Shown: in pieces, positions 1-9,349 of the stretch
How positions within the stretch are numbered: the stretch's first letter is position 1
Layout of the letters: every line of letters begins with the position of its first letter
Source: Hyaloperonospora brassicae
Lineage: Eukaryota > Oomycota > Peronosporomycetes > Peronosporales > Peronosporaceae
Length of the DNA stretch: 64,000 nt
Assembly (NCBI GenBank): GCA_947650285.1
Contig: CANTFL010001244.1
Coordinates: 1 to 64,000 of the forward strand
Direction: 5' to 3'
Position numbers and translations under genes: made by a program
The notes under the pieces: generated by a model
Seen by the model: only the letters and a program-made list of their open reading frames with translations
The model's database searches: none
Told to the model about the DNA's origin: nothing

Positions 1-190
1 GATATCAACCCACCAATCGCCGCAAGACGCGCGCAATGAGTGGTGACGAGACGTCACCATACATGCAGTTATATTAGTATAATTGAATTAAGTCAAACGA
101 AGAGACAGTAGTTTAAAGACTTAATTTATTAATATAACAGTTCTACTTTTACCCTACCTACGCTTCCTCGCTCGCCACGTGTACGTCCGT

Positions 191-242
191 CGGGGCACCC
201 AAATCCCTTGCGTTAAGTTACGCAAGGGTGTGCCCCGTTACA
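191..242. repeat. Hairpin with LTR-end-like terminus
   Basis: Arms CGGGGCA (191-197) and TGCCCCG (231-237) enclose a second pair, CCCTTGCG (205-212) and CGCAAGGG (221-228). The right edge reads TGCCCCGTTACA, the same terminal string that closes the LTRs of the gypsy element at 27808-35469. It is probably the edge of an old LTR or transposon. Confidence 0.5.
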
Positions 243-568
243 ATTAAAGTAGGAAAAAGCTTGATTCGACGTGCTGAAGGCTTGGCAGTCGCGAAGCATA
301 CATCCGAGTGAATATCATTCAGCGTCGAAATGTTGTGCTCCGAAGATGCATTCTTTCGCTGTCGCCTCGTCACGCGGACTTCCCACGGGCACCCGTCTTG
401 TGGACACGCATATGTCTTGCTCCCACCACTGCCCCTCTTGACCTTGCACTGTTTATTTTGATTAAAACAGTAGTCTTGTATTAACATAGTTGCAGCAGCG
501 GTCTGGAATATGTGTCACATCGACAGTACTTTAGTACCGTAAATTTCTTCCATGTCAATCGTCGCCAT
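218..568 (-). pseudogene. Broken N-terminus of a MULE-like transposase (zinc-finger region)
   Basis: An ATG at 568 opens a frame that meets a TGA after 17 codons and then runs open from the in-frame ATG at 487 to a stop at 218. The open part has a basic stretch CKVKRGSGGSK followed by CPQDGC, a WEVRV core and a later H/C pair. That arrangement is like the N-terminal DNA-binding region of Mutator-type (FAR1/SWIM-like) transposase proteins that are abundant in oomycetes. No DDE catalytic region follows, so the rest is missing. The family assignment comes from motif memory, not from a search; the in-frame TGA is seen directly. Confidence 0.5.
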
Positions 569-628
569 TTTGGGGGACAACTTAATGAGTTTATTATATG
601 TTATACATAAATCTAACTTAATTAATAC

Positions 629-650
629 ACCACACAAATAATTGTGTGGT
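629..650. repeat. Short perfect hairpin
   Basis: ACCACACAA (629-637) and TTGTGTGGT (642-650) are exact inverted repeats around a 4-base loop, in AT-rich DNA between the two transposon-like coding relics. Confidence 0.5.
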
Positions 651-667
651 TTACATAAAATGATGGT

Positions 668-1240
668 GTGGTCCCCATCATTTCGGCTGGACGTGGTCTC
701 GTCTTAGAACTGGTGCTGGTTTCAGGACTTTTGCACAAATCTACTGCTGGTTTCAGGATTTGTTCGTCATTGCAAACTACAATTCCGTTGGTATCAGGGC
801 ACTCCTTCATGGGGTATTATTCCCTCACAACGTTACATACCTCCTACTGTAAACCAGTATTTCGGCGATCACTCAACGCATCCAACATGATGCCGAGCTT
901 ACAGACCTTGCTACAGCTTCAATTGCCGTCATCCTGGCCAGGTACGTCGATCACGACGCGCTTTGGGGTGTGCGGTTATCGTCAAGGACGCAATATAACC
1001 CAAATCCACGATCTGTTGTACGGCACCGAACCACAAGCAAATGAGCGACTGAGAAGATACATCAGACAATGAACTTTTAGCCGACACACTGCTTGTAGCC
1101 ACTCCGAGTGCTCTTTATGTAAACACGACAGGACCCGCTCGCCACTTCGTTTCGTCTGGTGCTTGCAGTGTGGGGTTCCAGGTCCACGTTGTTTTCCTTT
1201 CCGTAGCAGTGTCAGGTCAAACGTCCAGCGCTGCAACATG
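668..1240 (+). other. Cys-rich open stretch, possible transposase tail relic
   Basis: One frame is open from 668 to a TGA at 1070-1072 and again from 1073 to about 1300. After the stop it holds closely spaced cysteines and histidines, including ECSLCK and, about 18 residues later, WCLQC. This spacing resembles the Cys-rich C-terminal finger of piggyBac-type transposases, but no catalytic region was recognised and the similarity is weak. It could equally be chance or the 3' untranslated region of the helicase gene on the other strand. Confidence 0.2.
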
Positions 1241-1325
1241 TCAAAACTGTATCTTCTTTACAACAGCGCAAACTCCGTGCAAATCATCGACACGAGACAG
1301 CTTCAGTAAACTGGACAGATGTCGA

Positions 1326-4300
1326 CTATTTCTTCGAGTCGCGGCCAGTCGAGGCCAAAAAGGCAGCAGTGTTGCGAATGTACCGGTCGTGGTCTTTCGT
1401 GTGCTGGATGAGAGCTTTCCACGCACGACTTTGCTTCAGCAGCGTCGAGTTCCCGACAATCCACAAACTGCTCTTGGCGCGAGTGATCGCAACGTTCATG
1501 CGGCGCTCGTCGGCCCAGAAAGCATCGAGGACATTGTCGTCCGTGCCGTTTTTGTGTCTCCGCCTCTTTTTCGGTCGACGGCCCCCGTAGCTGGTACGGA
1601 CGCACGAGTAAATGATAATCTCCTTCTCCCGACCCTGGAAGCCGTCCACAGTGTTCACATCAATGTCCAGCCGGCAATCAAACGCAGCCTCAAGTTTCCC
1701 GATCGCACCGCGCACCTCGTGGATCTGCTGCTTGTACGGCGCAATCACACCGATACGATTTTTCCACTCTTTGTGTGGGAACCGGTCGAGCAGCCGACGC
1801 ACGAGCTGCGTCACAACTTCGACCTCGTTCAGGTTACGCAATGACGTGGATCCGGTGACTTGGCTTTGGGCTCCGTGCACATCGTAAAACAGCAACGGCT
1901 TGAAAGCCGAGTCACTGTGGTAGTCCTGTGCAGTCCATTCGCGCATGTTGTCATCCTGCACGAGCCGTCGACTATAGAAATAGGCCGATGGAAATTCAGC
2001 GACTTCAGGATGCATTCGGTACTGCTGAGAGAGCAGCAACACGGGCGAGTTGTTCTCCACAAGGCGCTGCTGCAGACTCCGGTCGTATCCCATGGAGACG
2101 AGCTGTTTCGAAATCACCGTTGCTGGCAGCTGGCGATGGTCGCCCACTAGCACCACTCGACGTGGACGGAACTTGAACGGGATCAGCGTACTCGCCTCAA
2201 CTGCTTGAGCCGCCTCATCGATGACGAGTGCATCGAAGTCTTGTGCAAACTCACACATGGCCGCGGAGCCAGCTCCACTCAGCGTGCAGAACACAATCTG
2301 CGCATTCTTGATGACTGCCTGACGGGTCTGCTTCACGGTCGAAAACGAACTTCGATGCTTTGTCACGAGCGTGTCAAGCAGGACCTGTTCAACCGCGTGC
2401 GCGTACTTTCGCTTTTTTTTGCCGTTCGCCTTGTCGTCGCTGCGTTCCCGGGCAGCTGCTGCTACACTTGATAGCTGCTGGTCACTTTCGGGGCGACCGA
2501 CGCGTACAATGCGTGGATGGAAGTACTCCCCCTTCTCACTATCGAACAAGCCTTCACAAAGGACCCGGACAACCAGCTCGTCGACAGCTCCATTACTGGG
2601 TGCAGCCACGAGGATTCGAATCGATGTCGCAGCTCCTGTCTTGGGCATAGCGGACTTTTGAGCGCTTTCGAGCGACGCTCCGACTCGAATACGCGCTGTT
2701 CCTTTTGCTTTCCCGACAGAAGGTAACCCACCACCATCCAGCAAAGCAGAGAGAAGTCCCAGGACTGTTTTGGATTTACCGGTGCCTGGCTGGAAAACGT
2801 TGCACACAGACACAACCAACATGATCCTAAATTCCCGCATTACAACGCTGGAAAAAGATACGAGAGCGAAACGCACCGGTCCTTGAACAATGACTCTGCT
2901 ATTGTCTCGCAAACACCCGACGATCGCTTGCACTTGTGAGTCATTATAGTGCTCGAGCAGGTACTTCCGCAATCGTGGCGAAAGTACTGAAGACGAGGCC
3001 GCAGCGTTGTTGTCGGAAGTAGGCTCAGCAGTCGGGACTTCCACACGTCCGCGCAATAGCAACTGTTGCAGATCCTTGGAAAAGAACGGAATGGTTCGGA
3101 TCGCTTGGTACTCGCGCGCACTTGTGGTAATATTGTGCACTTGTTCGAGCGACCATCGCCAATTCGGTGCGCGCTGATTCGATAGACACAGCTCAGTCAA
3201 CACGCTGAACGTATCTCCTGTCTCCCCTTGATCACGCGCGTGAGCACGCATGAGCACACACATCTTGTCGCCTTTTCGACTGCCTCTGCAGTCACTCCCC
3301 GAAGCACCTCCTTTTCCTCCTACGGACCCTGCTGAGATGCACAAAACCACACCGAAAACACACATGTTGTAGGTTTTCCAGCGAGGAGAGCGCACGAGTA
3401 ACAAATCGCCGCTTGTAAAGTCCGATGCATTCTTCTTGCCATGCGCAGGGAGATCAAAAGTGAGCACGAAGTCGTCGCTGCAGGAAGTGGTCCCAGTATA
3501 GCCACTCTCGGAGAAAATGGCAGCAACACTCAGTCCATTCATTGCCGCAGAACCTCTTTGTGAGTCGCAAGACGATACTGACGTGAGCGACAAGTGACGG
3601 GCTAGACTTGATCTTCCGCTAGCTCTCGTGTTCGTTGCATTGCTTACTGAAGCCATCAACTCTTCCATGACAGCCTCGAGTTGCAGGCTGCAATAGTCCT
3701 CGACCGAGTTATGCTGAGCCGGCAGCTTCTTGCCAGCGTATTTCTTCAAGTGGACTCTCTTTTGCTCGGAACACCCACGGATATTCCTCGGTGACATGTC
3801 GAGCAAAAAGTCGTAAAAATCGTCTAGCGCTGGCCATAGCAAAGAGCCTGTTGTACTCGGCAGTTTTTTGGTGCTCACCGAGGAAGTACTCGTAGACTTA
3901 AGTTTCTTCGCACTACTATTTGCTGGTAGTAGAGGTAATGAGTCCAATGCGGCTACCGATCGGCAGTTTTTTGGCACAAATTGTCGGTCCCTCGACACAG
4001 AACGTGGCTGAGCGCGATCTCTGTGGTCCGAATCGCCTCCTGCTGCTTTCAGAGCGGCTTCTAATACATTCGAACCATCATTGTCATTCTTCATATCTTC
4101 ATCGCTTTCGGTTTCAGATTCACCTTCCGACAAGACGGGGGCAGATGCAACGCCTTCTCGATGATCCATCGATTCCATACACGTCACTGTATCTTCGACC
4201 GAACCACCCTCGCTGTCTGCGTTGTGAGGTGCAGTAGCTCGCTCGAGGTGTTCAGTATGCGCTGGTGCATGTCGCTTATAGGCATATTGCGGCATGTCAT

Positions 4301-6350
4301 TTCGTACCGCGTCCGATAAGTCCGAGCCGGCGTGGGTCGCTGATGCGTGTGCGGTATCGATCTTGTCCGCCAAAGCACATGGTTTTAAATCACGAACCTC
4401 ATCCGTGTGCTTGTCAGCAGCATGAGCAGTATCGTAGTCATACTCGCGTCGAACCTTGTACTCTGCGTGGCTCCCACAGTCCACTGTGGACTCCCGCTCA
4501 GTCGATCGGTCACCATTGACTTCTTGTTCTTCTTCGTCCCGGTCGTCTCCGCCGATTCTAGAATCTCTTTCGTCGACGTTGAGCATACTGACATCCCGTT
4601 CATCGACACCACCGCTTCCAGTAGTGGCCTGAGCACAGCGGCCATGCGCGGTCTCAGCTGATGAGGACATCTCCCGTGATTGCGACCGTGTTAGTTGAGC
4701 GGTCCCATTTCCCTGATCAGATGCAAACTCGGTTGCAGACAAGCGCCCGTCTTCCATGGCCGTGGACGGACCAGTCGCCGCCGCGAGATGTTGCGACGAC
4801 GCTCTACCTGGCAGCTTTGACTTGTGTTCTGCACTTATCCCGGGCTCACATATCTTTTCATCTTTGACCATGCGCCGGCCCCTTATTGAATTCGTATCTT
4901 CGTTGCTGAGATTTAACATTGTGTCTTTGCCTTGTGCATTTGACGGAGACGTTTCCCTCACTGGCAAACGAGCGTTTGTCGCATGAACCTGTTCCTGAAT
5001 GCAGTGAGTCTCCCAAGACGGAACCATAGGCTCCATATCTTGTTCGTTATCACATCTGGTCAAGTTGAGGAATCGAGTCGTGGAACTACGAGGCACGGTA
5101 CCGGGTGAAGTATCCTCGCGCAAAGAGTCCAAAACGTTTTGACTATACATATGATCAGGCGACGCGCGAGGTTGCTCGTTTCCAACATCGTTTGCTTGCG
5201 GCAGTGGCGACGTAAGAGCAGCGGCTCGAAGGAGCTCATTGGACCGCCTGAGGAACTCATTCTCGCGCCTCAAGTGCTCCATCTCTTTCAGGATCTCTGG
5301 TGTCGCTTCTATCTGCATGGCCTCTGTCGCTTGTTGCTGAGTAGCTCCAAGAACCTGTTCTGGCTGCCTCTGCTGCTGTACTTGTGGTTCTATAATCGCC
5401 GACTGCACGGAAATCGGAGAGGCTGTCGGCACCTGAAGACTATGCGGTGCTACGGACTTCAAGTCGGTAGAACTCACAGCTTTAGTACAAGGCGGTGGTG
5501 ACGTTTGAGACGTTGTCAGCTTCTTTTCCACCTCTTCAAGGGCCATTGCAAAAACTGCATCTTCGTCCATGTCCTCGGCAATAAACTCATCTTCACACAA
5601 TGGCTCAACCGATGATACAGCACCAGCTTCGATCGGCATCAGACAGGTGGCAGTGCCTGCCAAACAGGTACTTACTGCGTGTATTGCATTGTTTTCTGGC
5701 ATCACAAACATCGACGCCGCTGTTGCTTCCATCACTTGATTGCCATCAACCAGCGGCTTACCTCCACTACCTCGCACTTGTTGCAAACAACCACGCGATC
5801 GATCAATCCGTGCGCGAGGAGTCGATGAAGAGTCAGCAGCCTTCGTCTCAGCTCTCTGCTGCAGCGCCTGGACGCGTGTCTCCACCCTCTCTCTTTGCTC
5901 ACGTTTGAGCTCCTGCTTTACTTCTGCCAGCGTCATCTTCGACACAACAGCATCAGCACCATCCTCATCAGCTCTACATGTTACGCCATTCGTTTCTCGG
6001 TCCATAGGAACAGCGCTTTTTACCAGCACTGTCTTCGTCTTGACTCGACGCGATTTTTTGTACACCGGCCCCCTATCTTCCCTTGTTGCACGTTGCACTC
6101 GAGTTGCCAGAGCCGCATTCGCCACAGAATCAAAAGTAGCATCAGCAGCAACAGCTTCAACAACGTCTTCTGGTGCAGCTTCCAGACGTCGCTTTAGCTC
6201 CCGCATACCCACTTCCACACTCACAAATTCGCTCTTGTCGCATGCAGAGTGGCGCGGCTTCCTGCGTTTTCGAGCAGATGCGTCTGCAACTCGTGCGCCT
6301 TCTTCTGCTGCTGCTGCAACTGCTGTTTCCGTTCGCTTCTTGACGTCCAT
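1326..6350 (-). CDS. SEN1: SEN1/senataxin-type superfamily 1 helicase
   Basis: Two exons, 6350-2877 and 2789-1326, predict about 1645 residues. The 87 bp intron (GTGCGT...TTCCAG) can be read through in frame, but it splits the P-loop: exon 1 ends in VQGP and exon 2 begins PGTGKSKT, so removing it restores the canonical QGPPGTGK. The C-terminal third is an SF1B Upf1-like helicase: Walker A near residue 1160, DEAA near 1349, GDHRQLPAT near 1374, QYRMHP, VDGFQGRE, and RRMNVAITRAK near 1586. This is the Sen1/senataxin arrangement; the family unwinds RNA-DNA hybrids in transcription termination in the nucleus. The N-terminal 1150 residues are Ser/Glu/Gln-rich with basic clusters and show no domain I recognise. 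I chose the start at 6350 (MDVKK); the open frame extends to 6518 with another ATG at about 6434. It is divergent from RanBP1. Confidence 0.9.
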   Translation of the reverse strand: MDVKKRTETAVAAAAEEGARVADASARKRRKPRHSACDKSEFVSVEVGMRELKRRLEAAPEDVVEAVAADATFDSVANAALATRVQRATREDRGPVYKKSRRVKTKTVLVKSAVPMDRETNGVTCRADEDGADAVVSKMTLAEVKQELKREQRERVETRVQALQQRAETKAADSSSTPRARIDRSRGCLQQVRGSGGKPLVDGNQVMEATAASMFVMPENNAIHAVSTCLAGTATCLMPIEAGAVSSVEPLCEDEFIAEDMDEDAVFAMALEEVEKKLTTSQTSPPPCTKAVSSTDLKSVAPHSLQVPTASPISVQSAIIEPQVQQQRQPEQVLGATQQQATEAMQIEATPEILKEMEHLRRENEFLRRSNELLRAAALTSPLPQANDVGNEQPRASPDHMYSQNVLDSLREDTSPGTVPRSSTTRFLNLTRCDNEQDMEPMVPSWETHCIQEQVHATNARLPVRETSPSNAQGKDTMLNLSNEDTNSIRGRRMVKDEKICEPGISAEHKSKLPGRASSQHLAAATGPSTAMEDGRLSATEFASDQGNGTAQLTRSQSREMSSSAETAHGRCAQATTGSGGVDERDVSMLNVDERDSRIGGDDRDEEEQEVNGDRSTERESTVDCGSHAEYKVRREYDYDTAHAADKHTDEVRDLKPCALADKIDTAHASATHAGSDLSDAVRNDMPQYAYKRHAPAHTEHLERATAPHNADSEGGSVEDTVTCMESMDHREGVASAPVLSEGESETESDEDMKNDNDGSNVLEAALKAAGGDSDHRDRAQPRSVSRDRQFVPKNCRSVAALDSLPLLPANSSAKKLKSTSTSSVSTKKLPSTTGSLLWPALDDFYDFLLDMSPRNIRGCSEQKRVHLKKYAGKKLPAQHNSVEDYCSLQLEAVMEELMASVSNATNTRASGRSSLARHLSLTSVSSCDSQRGSAAMNGLSVAAIFSESGYTGTTSCSDDFVLTFDLPAHGKKNASDFTSGDLLLVRSPRWKTYNMCVFGVVLCISAGSVGGKGGASGSDCRGSRKGDKMCVLMRAHARDQGETGDTFSVLTELCLSNQRAPNWRWSLEQVHNITTSAREYQAIRTIPFFSKDLQQLLLRGRVEVPTAEPTSDNNAAASSSVLSPRLRKYLLEHYNDSQVQAIVGCLRDNSRVIVQGPVRFALVSFSSVVMREFRIMLVVSVCNVFQPGTGKSKTVLGLLSALLDGGGLPSVGKAKGTARIRVGASLESAQKSAMPKTGAATSIRILVAAPSNGAVDELVVRVLCEGLFDSEKGEYFHPRIVRVGRPESDQQLSSVAAAARERSDDKANGKKKRKYAHAVEQVLLDTLVTKHRSSFSTVKQTRQAVIKNAQIVFCTLSGAGSAAMCEFAQDFDALVIDEAAQAVEASTLIPFKFRPRRVVLVGDHRQLPATVISKQLVSMGYDRSLQQRLVENNSPVLLLSQQYRMHPEVAEFPSAYFYSRRLVQDDNMREWTAQDYHSDSAFKPLLFYDVHGAQSQVTGSTSLRNLNEVEVVTQLVRRLLDRFPHKEWKNRIGVIAPYKQQIHEVRGAIGKLEAAFDCRLDIDVNTVDGFQGREKEIIIYSCVRTSYGGRRPKKRRRHKNGTDDNVLDAFWADERRMNVAITRAKSSLWIVGNSTLLKQSRAWKALIQHTKDHDRYIRNTAAFLASTGRDSKK

Positions 6351-6700
6351 GCAGCGGCACGAGGGGCCGACGATCGACCGACCGACTGACCGACCGGCGA
6401 CAACAGCGTACGCTCTGCTTGTTGTGGAATGCATTTCAGCCAACCAGAACGAAAGAGTGCAAAAACAGGACGTGCGTCGCGTCCGGCGTAGCTGCTCAGG
6501 TTGCCGGCGGGACAGCAAAAAAGACGCGCCACGTTGGCAAATTTAAGCGCTTCGCACTTACGCTCTTTCGCTTAAGTCGCATGCGTGTGCGGCATACAAT
6601 TCACGAGTCGAGCGAGCGACTTAAGCGCTCGCTTGGTATCGCTTTACGACGCCCCCGCCACCAGTCAGTCGTAAAGCCAACTCGAAAGATCAGCAGTAGG
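6351..6700. promoter_or_regulatory. Divergent promoter between SEN1 and RANBP1, with CTTAAGCG motifs
   Basis: About 350 bp separates the two start codons, so both promoters must lie here or in the first exons. The string CGCTTAAGTCGC (6569-6580) recurs as its exact reverse complement GCGACTTAAGCG (6617-6628), and a related TTAAGCGC lies at 6543-6550. These may be sites for a shared factor; that is inference from repetition only. Confidence 0.45.
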
Positions 6701-7409
6701 ATGGCGGACGCGGAGGAGAAGAAGAACGTGGACGAGACGACGACGACGACGAGCGCGTCGACGAATGAGGTCGCGCCCGAGTCGGACGAGCCACAGGCGT
6801 ACTTTGAGCCTGTGGTGAAGCTTGACGAGGTGGAGGTCACGACGGGCGAAGAGGAAGAGGAGGTTTTGTTCAAGCAGTACGTGTGGGAAGGGGCCCCAAT
6901 GGACGTTGTTGCAATGCACAAGGGACAATGACTGAACAAATGGGGTGTGTTCCTGTGCTTTGTGTAGGCGTACGAAGGTCTTTTGTTACCGCGAGACGCT
7001 GCTGGACAAGGGCACGGGCAAGAAATCGTGGTGCGAGCGTGGCGTCGGTGACGTGCGCTTCCTCAAGCACAAGGAGCACCAAAAGGTGCGCATGCTCATG
7101 CGCCAGGAGAAGACGCACAAGATCCTGATCAACCACTTGATCGAGTCGCGGACGGAGCTCACGCCCAACATGGGCAGCGACCGCGCGTGGGTCTTTAGCT
7201 GCTACGACTTTGCGGACGGCGTGGTCGAGACGCAAGTCTTTGCGCTGCGCTTTGGCAGCGCCGAGAACGCCCAGAAGTTCAAAGAGGCCCACGATGCTGC
7301 CAAGGCCAACAACAAGAAGCTCGAGGAAGGCGCGGATGCCGCTGACACGTCGGCAGGCGACGATGCCGCCAAGGCACTCGAGTCGCTGGATGTCAAGAAG
7401 GAAGAGTAG
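6701..7409 (+). CDS. RANBP1: Ran-binding protein 1
   Basis: Two exons, 6701-6876 and 6968-7409, give about 205 residues. The 91 bp intron (GTACGT...TGTAG) is placed so that the join reads VLFKQR-TKVFCYRE, the start of a Ran-binding domain. Downstream are the family hallmarks KSWCERGVGDV, a Lys/Arg-rich RMLMRQEKT strand, ILINH and a WVFSCYDFADG segment. An acidic Glu/Asp tract precedes the domain and an acidic/Lys-rich tail follows, as in other RanBP1 proteins. RanBP1 binds RanGTP, assists RanGAP-stimulated GTP hydrolysis in the cytoplasm and helps dissolve export complexes. The ATG lies at the first Met of the acidic leader (MADAEEKKN). Length is close to the family norm. Confidence 0.93.
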
Positions 7410-8550
7410 ACGCGAGTTTGGATGGGAAACTGTGCGAAGGAGCTGGCCGTGTGGGGAAAATGCAGTGGCTAAAGGAGAGAAGAGTGGAGGAAAGTGCTGT
7501 AGCTTTGGATGTGCGGGCGTGAAGTAGGGAGCGAGTGGTGGGTGATGAGGCAGACAGGAAAATGTGGCACGAGCGATTGCTGATGAGACGGCTTTTTGTC
7601 TTCGTGTCAGGCGAAGCGGTGGCTGCTCAGCGCCTCACGCGCTCGTTGGACTATTGTGGGCATCAGGTTTCATCAACTACTATACTTTTTCAGAGTGGAG
7701 GTATCTCTGTCTTCTTTGCAAATGTGCTGTGTTTCGAGTGTTGATGGTGGCGTTTTTGAGATGAGATCGCAACTGGTAGAACTGTCCTTTAAGCTGGCGT
7801 AGGCGTAACAAGTTGGGAAGTCGTTGGTCATGGAGAAGCCCGGATGATGGGCGAGGGGCAGTAGCTGTCGCAATTCACATACGAGGCGGATGGGTGCAGC
7901 GGTAAGTAGAAAATGTCGACGGCAGCATCACTGAGGTGAGAAAGAGCTATTCGCTAGTGTGGGGTGGGAGAGTCAGCATGATACGCCAAAGCGGTAATGG
8001 TCTGCACCGGCTCAAACATGACGACCGATAGGGTGATGTCGTCAAGCTTCGGAAACACACTTGTAATCATTTACCTGTTTACTATTGACAGATGACAAGA
8101 TGCGAGACCGCTGCGCGACAAAGCACTCATGCAAACATGAAGTGGGGTAACAAATAGGAAAACTATGCTCGGAACTGCATCTACATGAACAGTGACAGCA
8201 AGCGCCAACTACGTCTTCATCTACTCACGCAGGCGCGACTCTTCTTCTCGATGTTTACAAGCACTTTGCTTGCATGAACGCAGAAAGCAACGAAAAGATC
8301 TCAAGGTTTGGCATCAACAGTTGAAGGAGACTGTTGATCCGACGGCCTGGCAATGAGTTGTTCATGGCAAAGCGGTGATGCATAAGGACAAGATGCCGTG
8401 AGAAGCAGCCAAGTGTCTCGTCGGGGCACGCGATCTCTCTTCCACAGCTTGATTACTGATCTACACAGCGAAGCATATCCAGATAGACCTCTGGTCACCA
8501 TCGATGGCCATTATGTATTCTGCACTGCTATCCAATTCACTCAGTCGCCT
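7410..8550. other. Intergenic, no gene seen
   Basis: This holds the 3' flanks of the convergent RanBP1 (+) and homeodomain (-) genes. Only short open frames occur, and none resembles a known protein. No repeat or RNA gene was recognised. Confidence 0.5.
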
Positions 8551-9261
8551 CTACACAACCTTGCGATACGGCTCTTCGACCTTCCGTACCATCAAGTCAA
8601 GCAATTTGCAGTCCCCGGCCTGTTTTTCAGCCATGAGTCGATTGAGCATCGGTTTCCACTTGCGACCGCGAGTATTGATGAACCAATTGCTCACCTGCTC
8701 GATCGTGATGTCTCCACGCTCAGCGAGCCATAGCTTCTCCTGTTCAGTCGGGTATGGATGGTGCAAGTTGTGCTCGAACCAGTCGTGCATCAATTGCTTG
8801 GACACTTTTGAAAGATTGGAGCGTTTCTTGGGCACACCAGAGCGAGCTGTAGAGGCCTTTGCATACAGGGAGGTCCGAGTGTGTGGTGATGTCGTCATTT
8901 GATCGACTCGTGAAGTTGTATCCCCAACTGCTGGCAATAAGCTGACAGCACCAGGTTCGTTCTCGGATAACGTGTACCTGTAGCCCTCGACTCCTTGAAA
9001 GATTGGATCTTCGAGTAAGCGGGTGCAGCTATGTTCCACGTTGGCTAAACTCTCACTCTTGGTCGGCATCGCCTGCGGCAAAGGGACCGCTCTCTCGTGC
9101 TCGGGTGACAGCGTCGTCAGCATCAATTGGAGTTCCTGCTTCATGCCAGCAATTTCCGTTGCAGTCCTTGAAGACCTGCGCAACTGCGCCGGCTTGACGA
9201 GGCCGTTGGGGTCAATTCGATGGAGACCTGGAGCGTAGCTGGCTTGATTCGGGAACGTCAT
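8551..9261 (-). CDS. TALE-class homeodomain protein
   Basis: Single coding exon of 236 residues from an ATG at 9261. Residues of about 150-205 form a homeodomain of the TALE type: KKRSNLSK at the start, the three-residue loop-extension signature HHPYPTEQEK, then QVSNWFINTRGRKW as recognition helix 3. The usual WFxN core is intact. TALE proteins (KNOX/BELL, MEIS/PBX, TGIF) are nuclear sequence-specific DNA-binding regulators, often working as heterodimers. No MEIS, KNOX or BELL partner domain is visible in the 140-residue N-terminus, so targets cannot be inferred. A likely 5' UTR intron lies just upstream. Confidence 0.88.
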   Translation of the reverse strand: MTFPNQASYAPGLHRIDPNGLVKPAQLRRSSRTATEIAGMKQELQLMLTTLSPEHERAVPLPQAMPTKSESLANVEHSCTRLLEDPIFQGVEGYRYTLSENEPGAVSLLPAVGDTTSRVDQMTTSPHTRTSLYAKASTARSGVPKKRSNLSKVSKQLMHDWFEHNLHHPYPTEQEKLWLAERGDITIEQVSNWFINTRGRKWKPMLNRLMAEKQAGDCKLLDLMVRKVEEPYRKVV

Positions 9262-9268
9262 TGCCTGA

Positions 9269-9349
9269 CTGCAAATATCAAAGTGTTAAGCGTCGATTGT
9301 CTCTGTGTGTATGGCAGTCGATCTGTTTCAGTCGATAGCAGTCACTCAC
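9269..9349 (-). other. Probable 5' UTR intron of the homeodomain gene
   Basis: On the minus strand GTGAGT begins at 9349 and TTTGCAG ends at 9269, eight bases before the ATG at 9261. The donor and acceptor are strong and the 81 bp length matches other introns in this window. Transcription evidence is not available. Confidence 0.4.

Noticed and set aside
5740..6546. 268-codon plus-strand open frame
   Set aside because: It lies wholly over the antisense strand of the SEN1 gene. Its Ser/Thr/Ala-rich composition is what a mirrored low-complexity coding region gives, and it has no motif.
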